64,000 nt of DNA from Rubrivivax sp. (GTDB taxonomy: Bacteria > Pseudomonadota > Gammaproteobacteria > Burkholderiales > Burkholderiaceae_C). The stretch spans positions 16,815 to 80,814 of the forward strand of contig JAEUPC010000069.1 in assembly GCA_016789865.1 (NCBI GenBank), in the 5' to 3' direction. Below, in pieces: positions 60,300 through 64,000 of the stretch. Under the pieces are notes generated by a model. The model made no database searches, was not told where the DNA came from, and saw only the letters and a list, made by a program, of their open reading frames with translations. The stretch's first letter is position 1. Each line of letters starts with the position of its first letter. A program made the position numbers and the translations under genes.

Positions 60300-61472
60300 A
60301 TGCTGCACGTTGACATCCTCACGGCCTACCTGAACTGCGGCGTGGCGGCGCTGGCCGGCGCGGCGATGCTGCGCTTCGCCCGCACCGATGACCCGCGTCT
60401 GCGCCGCGCGCTGGCGCTGTGCGGCTGGGCGTTGCTGGTGTTGGGCCTGGGCCTGCTGCCGGCCGGCCTGGGCGAAGCGGCGGCGCACCCGGCCGCCCAG
60501 TTCACCATGGCCTGGGGCAGCCTGGCCGGCATCGTGCTGATGTCGCGCGGGCTCGCGCAGGTGCAGGGGCGCGACCTGCCGGCCGGCTGGGTGGCCGCGG
60601 CCATCGCGGCGCTGGCGCTGGGCACGATGCTCTCGCTGGCCGCCGGGCCGGCGCTGTTCGGCCGCGCCTACGCCAGCGCGCTGGCGGCCGCCACGACAAC
60701 GATGGCCTGGTACTGCCGCGGCCTGGTGGCCAGCCCGCGCAACGGCGTGGAACGGGCCTTCGGGCTCGTCTTGCTGGGCATCGCCGCGTCGAGCTGGCTG
60801 CGGCTGGCCTTCACGCTGGCCTACGACGGCCCGGCACGCATCGACTTGCTGTACATGCCCGCCGCGGTGGCCCCGGCCATGGCCGCGGCCTACGGCGTGG
60901 TGCCGATCGTCGTGGCCACCCTGCTGCTGGGCCTGGTCAACGCGCGGCTGCACCAGCAGCTGCACAGCCGCGCCACCACCGACGAACTGACCGGCGTGCT
61001 CACGCGCCGCGCGCTGCGCGAGCTGGCGCCCGCGCTGGTCGACACCGAACAGGCGCGCGGCCGCTGCGTGGCCGTGCTGATGCTCGACCTGGACCACTTC
61101 AAGGCCGTCAACGACCTCGCCGGCCATGCCGCAGGCGACCAGGCGCTGCGGCTGGCCGCCGCCACGCTGCAGTCGCAGCTGCGGCCCGACACCCTGCTGG
61201 CCCGCTACGGCGGCGAGGAGTTCGTCGCCGTGATGCCGGTGCCCGACCTGCCCGCCGCGCGCCGCGCCTCGGAACGGCTGCGGCTGGCCGTGGAGCAGGC
61301 CGACTGGCGCAGCATCCCGGGGCTCGGCCGTGGGCTGACGGTCAGCATCGGCGTGGCGCTGGCCGGGCCGGCCGAAGCCCTGGATGCCGTGATGGCGCGC
61401 GCCGACGAGGCGCTGTACCGGGCCAAACGCGAAGGCCGCAACCAGGTGCAGGTCAGCCTGATGGTGGCCTAG
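60300..61472 (+). CDS. Membrane-bound diguanylate cyclase (GGDEF)
   Basis: This 390-residue enzyme makes cyclic di-GMP. The N-terminal ~220 residues contain six or seven hydrophobic segments forming a membrane sensor module of unrecognised type. The GGDEF domain follows: TTDELTGVLTRRALRE, LMLDLDHFKAVNDLAGHAAGD and the active site RYGGEEF with GGEEF at 304-308. The domain ends DEALYRAKREGRNQV. The inhibitory site expected at R-x-x-D reads RPDT, so the Asp is shifted and product inhibition may be weak. No EAL domain is present. Upstream are short direct repeats. Confidence 0.93.
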   Translation: MLHVDILTAYLNCGVAALAGAAMLRFARTDDPRLRRALALCGWALLVLGLGLLPAGLGEAAAHPAAQFTMAWGSLAGIVLMSRGLAQVQGRDLPAGWVAAAIAALALGTMLSLAAGPALFGRAYASALAAATTTMAWYCRGLVASPRNGVERAFGLVLLGIAASSWLRLAFTLAYDGPARIDLLYMPAAVAPAMAAAYGVVPIVVATLLLGLVNARLHQQLHSRATTDELTGVLTRRALRELAPALVDTEQARGRCVAVLMLDLDHFKAVNDLAGHAAGDQALRLAAATLQSQLRPDTLLARYGGEEFVAVMPVPDLPAARRASERLRLAVEQADWRSIPGLGRGLTVSIGVALAGPAEALDAVMARADEALYRAKREGRNQVQVSLMVA

Positions 61473-61520
61473 GAGCCTGGGGCTGCCTCGGCGCCGGGCT
61501 GGGCTTGCGCCGCGCAGGCT

Positions 61521-61940
61521 CTAACCCGGTGGCTTCTGCTTGGAAGGGCAGGCGTCGCCCGCACCATGCACCTTGGGGTCGCTGGCGGGCAGCTCCAGCG
61601 CCCCGAGCGTGCGCACGCGCAGGCACTTGCCACCGCGCTTGTAGTTGAGGAAGCAGTAGTTCTTCGCGCCCCCGGTGCAGCGCTCGATCTCCGCAAACCC
61701 GGCTTCGAGGAACTTCGTGGCCTCGCCCCGTGACCGTTCGGCCTCGCCGCGGGAGTTGGTGAGGTGGGTCTCCACCGGCGTCCAGCCCTCGGCCACCAGC
61801 TTGGCGCGGGTGGCCGAGAACGGCTTGCCGATGAGGGCCGTCATCTCCTTGCCGGGCGCCGCCACCGCGGCGGGCCCGACGAGGCAGGCCGCTGCCCCGA
61901 GGACGGCAAGCGAAATCCGGGCAAGGGCTGGCGAGCGCAT
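61521..61940 (-). CDS. Small exported Cys-containing protein of unknown function
   Basis: This 139-residue protein has a signal peptide (ARISLAVLGAAACLVGPAAVA, cleavage near AAP). The mature part has GKPFSATRAKLVAEGWTPVE, then CTGGAKNYCFLNYKRGGKCLRV with three Cys and a further Cys near the end, giving two possible disulphides. The pattern 'small, GW-P, then CxxxxxxYCxxNY' recurs in Burkholderiales exported proteins whose role is unknown. It converges on the diguanylate cyclase gene 48 bp away and starts 41 bp before the aspartoacylase-family stop. Confidence 0.75.
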   Translation of the reverse strand: MRSPALARISLAVLGAAACLVGPAAVAAPGKEMTALIGKPFSATRAKLVAEGWTPVETHLTNSRGEAERSRGEATKFLEAGFAEIERCTGGAKNYCFLNYKRGGKCLRVRTLGALELPASDPKVHGAGDACPSKQKPPG

Positions 61941-61981
61941 TTCAGTGGCAGCCTCCAGTGGCAGTCCGCGGCCGGGCGCCG

Positions 61982-62962
61982 TCAGTCCTCGAAACGCCCC
62001 AGCCGCACGGCCGTACCGCCGGGCTTGAGGTTGTTCGTGCCCGGCATCACCAGCACCGTGTTGTCGTAGGGCGTCACGAAGACCTGCTCGCCATCCTGCG
62101 CGATCGGCGTGCCGGCCTTGGCGATGACCGACAAGCCCATCGTGGGCACGAGGAACTTGAAGGCGTCACTGCGCGCCACCACGGGCTCGGTCACGCGAAC
62201 AAGGCGCTGGCGCGCGGGCAGCGGCAGCCGCTCGTTGGCCCGCACCCACGCCAAGTCGGCCAGCCCGGTGAGACCGAGAAAGCGCACCACCGCGTCGATG
62301 GCCACATCGGCCGCCGCGGCTTCCCAGTGCTGGCCGCACTCGATGAGCAGGGCGCGGTGCTTCAGGTCGGCGGGGTCGCCGAAGGCGCCGCGCTCCACCA
62401 TGCGCAGGCCGGCGGGGTGGCCGGTGTCGATGAGCAGCACCTCGGGCACGCCAAGTTCGCGTGCGAAGGCGGCGTTCTTGTCCTGCGTGCCGCACACCAT
62501 CAGCGGAGCGCAAGGCTCGCTCATGCTGTGGATGTCCAGCAGCAGCTCGGTGGCGTCGACGAACGGCCGCAGCTCACGCGCGCGGCGCAGCTCGGCGCTG
62601 TCGCGGCTGCCCAGCAGTTGCTCGTCGGCCCAGACGCGGTTCAGGTCCTCGTCGACGCAGCGGCTGGCGAAGGGCCGCTCGCGATCGAAGCGCTGGTAGG
62701 CCGCGACGTTGGCAAAGGCCACGATCAGCCGGCCCCGCGCCGGGCGGAAGCGGCCGGCGGTGATCTCGCCCAGCAGCCAGTCGAGCGCGATGGCGCCGCA
62801 GATCTCGTTGCCGTGCGTCAGCGCCTGGATCATCACCCGCGGGCCGGGGCGGCCGGTGTCCCACGCATGCACGTGGTCCACGCCCGTGCCGCCGTCGCGC
62901 CAGCGGTCCACCGACGGAGGCGTCAGTTCGATCCTGGGCGGCGCAACAACGGGCGTCAGCAC
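61982..62962 (-). CDS. Succinylglutamate desuccinylase/aspartoacylase-family zinc hydrolase
   Basis: This 326-residue M14-type zinc amidohydrolase has zinc ligands in ALTHGNEICG (His and Glu, near residue 50) and LLDIHSMSEP (His, near 145). VDEDLNRVW and the late LLIECGQHWE, with the likely catalytic Glu, complete the family pattern. It probably removes an acyl group from an N-acyl amino acid. The neighbour upstream is an N-formylglutamate amidohydrolase, so a joint role in N-acyl-amino acid breakdown is reasonable but inferred. GTG is the start codon. A possible 44-codon ORF (62956-63090) overlaps that start by seven bases. Confidence 0.88.
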   Translation of the reverse strand: MLTPVVAPPRIELTPPSVDRWRDGGTGVDHVHAWDTGRPGPRVMIQALTHGNEICGAIALDWLLGEITAGRFRPARGRLIVAFANVAAYQRFDRERPFASRCVDEDLNRVWADEQLLGSRDSAELRRARELRPFVDATELLLDIHSMSEPCAPLMVCGTQDKNAAFARELGVPEVLLIDTGHPAGLRMVERGAFGDPADLKHRALLIECGQHWEAAAADVAIDAVVRFLGLTGLADLAWVRANERLPLPARQRLVRVTEPVVARSDAFKFLVPTMGLSVIAKAGTPIAQDGEQVFVTPYDNTVLVMPGTNNLKPGGTAVRLGRFED

Positions 62963-63090
62963 GGCCGGTCACTCGAACTGAAGGCGTGAAGGAACCGTCG
63001 CGAGCGGCCCGAGGTCGCGTCGAGCATCGCAGCCGTACCGCGGTACGGCGAGAAGCGCAGGCGCGGGATCGGGTCGCGCAGCAGGTTCAT
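62956..63090 (-). CDS. Possible small ORF between the two amidohydrolase genes
   Basis: A 44-codon frame starts MNLLRDPIPRLRFSPYRG and ends SSSDRPC. Its TGA overlaps the GTG of the next gene in GTGCTGA, a layout typical of translational coupling. It begins nine bases upstream of the previous gene's stop-proximal flank with no strong ribosome binding site. A competing frame starts at ATG 63094. I find no family resemblance. It may be an unannotated leader or simply chance. Confidence 0.25.
   Translation of the reverse strand: MNLLRDPIPRLRFSPYRGTAAMLDATSGRSRRFLHAFSSSDRPC
63032..63049. promoter_or_regulatory. Perfect 18-bp palindrome between the amidohydrolase genes
   Basis: GCCGTACCGCGGTACGGC is its own reverse complement with no spacer. 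It lies in the 136-bp gap between the N-formylglutamate amidohydrolase and aspartoacylase-family genes, both on the minus strand. There is no T-tract for an intrinsic terminator, so an operator for a dimeric regulator is the likelier reading. Confidence 0.5.
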
Positions 63091-63098
63091 TCATGCCT

Positions 63099-63977
63099 TC
63101 AGCGCCGCGGCCGGATCATCGTCTGCGCGTAGCCGAAGCGCTCGCCCAGCACGTGCATCAGCTGCATCAGGTGGCCCTGCAGCTTGTTGAAGCCCTCGTG
63201 CTTCTGGATCGTCGCCGGGTCCATGTAGAGCTTCTTGTTGATCTCGATCTGCAGGCTGTGGCGGCCGCCGCTCGGGTCGCTGTACGCGCGCACCAGCTCC
63301 ACGCCCTTGAACGGGTTGTTCAGCACGACGCTGTAGCCCAGGCCCTGCAGGAACTTGACGATGTAGTTGGTGAACGCGGGCTCGCAGGTGGTGCCGTCAC
63401 GGTCGCCGAGGATGAAGTCGGGGCGCGGCTGGCCGTCGACGCCTTCCATGTCGAGGGTCGTCGTCGGGCCCATCGAGTGGCAGTTGATGTGGTACACGAT
63501 GCCGAAGCGCGTGTGCGCGTTGGCCATCAGCTCCCACAGGGCATCGTGGTACGGCTGGTGGTAGCGCTCGATGCGGCCCATCACCTCGGCCACGCCGAGC
63601 TTGCGGTCGTAGATGGGCTTGCCGTTGACGAGCGTGCGCCAGACCAGCGCCTTGCCGAGCTTGGCCTTGCCGCTTTCCATCGTCTTGGTGGGCCAGGGCT
63701 CGGCCATCAGCGCGGCGTCGATGTCGGCGGTGTGGCGGTTGACGTCGATGTAGGTGCGCGGGAACTGTGCCGTGAGCAGCGGAATGCCCATCTTCGCGGC
63801 CGGCAGGTACAGCTCGTCGATGAAGGCGTCCTCGCCGTCACGCAGCTCCTGCACGCTGGCCTTGGCGCCGAAGTCGGCCGGCATCCGGAAACCCGAATGC
63901 GGCGAGTCGAGCACGATGGGGAAGGCCGGCGCCTCGGGCGGGCGGGGGCCGTGGATGACGAGCACGTTGGGATCCAT
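63099..63977 (-). CDS. N-formylglutamate amidohydrolase family protein
   Basis: This 292-residue enzyme belongs to the HutG-type N-formylglutamate amidohydrolase family, which releases formate from N-formyl-L-glutamate at the end of one histidine-degradation route. Key segments are PIVLDSPHSGFRMP (metal-site His), YIDVNRHTADID, VYHINCHSMGP (metal-site His) and FILGDRDGTTCEP, then the late RHSLQIEINKKLYMD. No other hut gene is in the window, so a role in histidine use cannot be confirmed. The start ATG at 63977 lies 23 bp from the window end, so upstream control signals are out of view. Confidence 0.92.
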   Translation of the reverse strand: MDPNVLVIHGPRPPEAPAFPIVLDSPHSGFRMPADFGAKASVQELRDGEDAFIDELYLPAAKMGIPLLTAQFPRTYIDVNRHTADIDAALMAEPWPTKTMESGKAKLGKALVWRTLVNGKPIYDRKLGVAEVMGRIERYHQPYHDALWELMANAHTRFGIVYHINCHSMGPTTTLDMEGVDGQPRPDFILGDRDGTTCEPAFTNYIVKFLQGLGYSVVLNNPFKGVELVRAYSDPSGGRHSLQIEINKKLYMDPATIQKHEGFNKLQGHLMQLMHVLGERFGYAQTMIRPRR

Positions 63978-64000
63978 GGCTTTGTCTCGGGGTCGTGGGT

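Noticed and set aside
1-64000. tRNA, rRNA and riboswitch genes
   Set aside because: No tRNA cloverleaf, rRNA stretch or known riboswitch core was seen on either strand by eye. A covariance-model scan would be decisive.

Overview
The window is about 70% GC, densely coded, and reads as a chromosomal segment of a Burkholderiales betaproteobacterium, probably near the Rubrivivax/Ideonella/Leptothrix group. That placement is inferred from strong G/C third-position codon bias, several tripartite-tricarboxylate (Bug-type) solute-binding proteins, and housekeeping families (DUF1841, YjgA, Mog, CysE, TrmJ, SuhB, MutS) with betaproteobacterial-looking sequences. I see no rRNA, tRNA, CRISPR array, integrase, transposase or phage structural gene.

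Layout. 1-4.4 kb: a DUF1841 tail and a TRAP transporter (small and large permease on +, a TakP-like binding protein convergent on -, with a shared terminator). 4.6-10.4 kb: housekeeping genes pmbA, yjgA-mog, cysE, trmJ and suhB; TrmJ carries a C-terminal collagen-like Gly-Ala-Gln tract. 10.5-13.9 kb: a two-gene ATGA-overlapping operon encoding a SIR2-like/TIR protein and a STAND-type NTPase with a membrane segment, which is a candidate NAD-targeting defence or conflict module. 14-21.5 kb: a carboxylate-utilisation island with four Bug binding proteins (one with an amber codon in its signal peptide), a ModA-like binding protein, an MmgE/PrpD protein and an alpha/beta hydrolase. 21.5-25.8 kb: an orphan family-5 peptide-binding protein and mutS.

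26-31.5 kb: four orphan regulators. Two MocR-type GntR/aminotransferase fusions, both lacking the PLP-binding lysine, sit between two OmpR-type winged-helix proteins with degraded receivers. A TonB-dependent receptor follows (31.6-34.4 kb), then an Anbu proteasome-type protease coupled to an alpha/beta hydrolase (34.7-36.4 kb).

36.5-55.9 kb is taken up by two adjacent giant genes of 2730 and 3735 codons on the minus strand, 13 bp apart. They match no family I recognise and are the largest unexplained object in the window. 56-64 kb returns to ordinary genes: DUF488, DUF2721, a secreted protein with a two-fold internal repeat, an FAD oxidoreductase, a gamma-glutamylcyclotransferase-like protein, a diguanylate cyclase, a small secreted protein, an aspartoacylase-family hydrolase and an N-formylglutamate amidohydrolase.

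The strongest candidates for new biology are the giant gene pair, the SIR2-like/TIR plus STAND operon, and the symmetric regulator cassette with two pseudo-aminotransferase MocR proteins.
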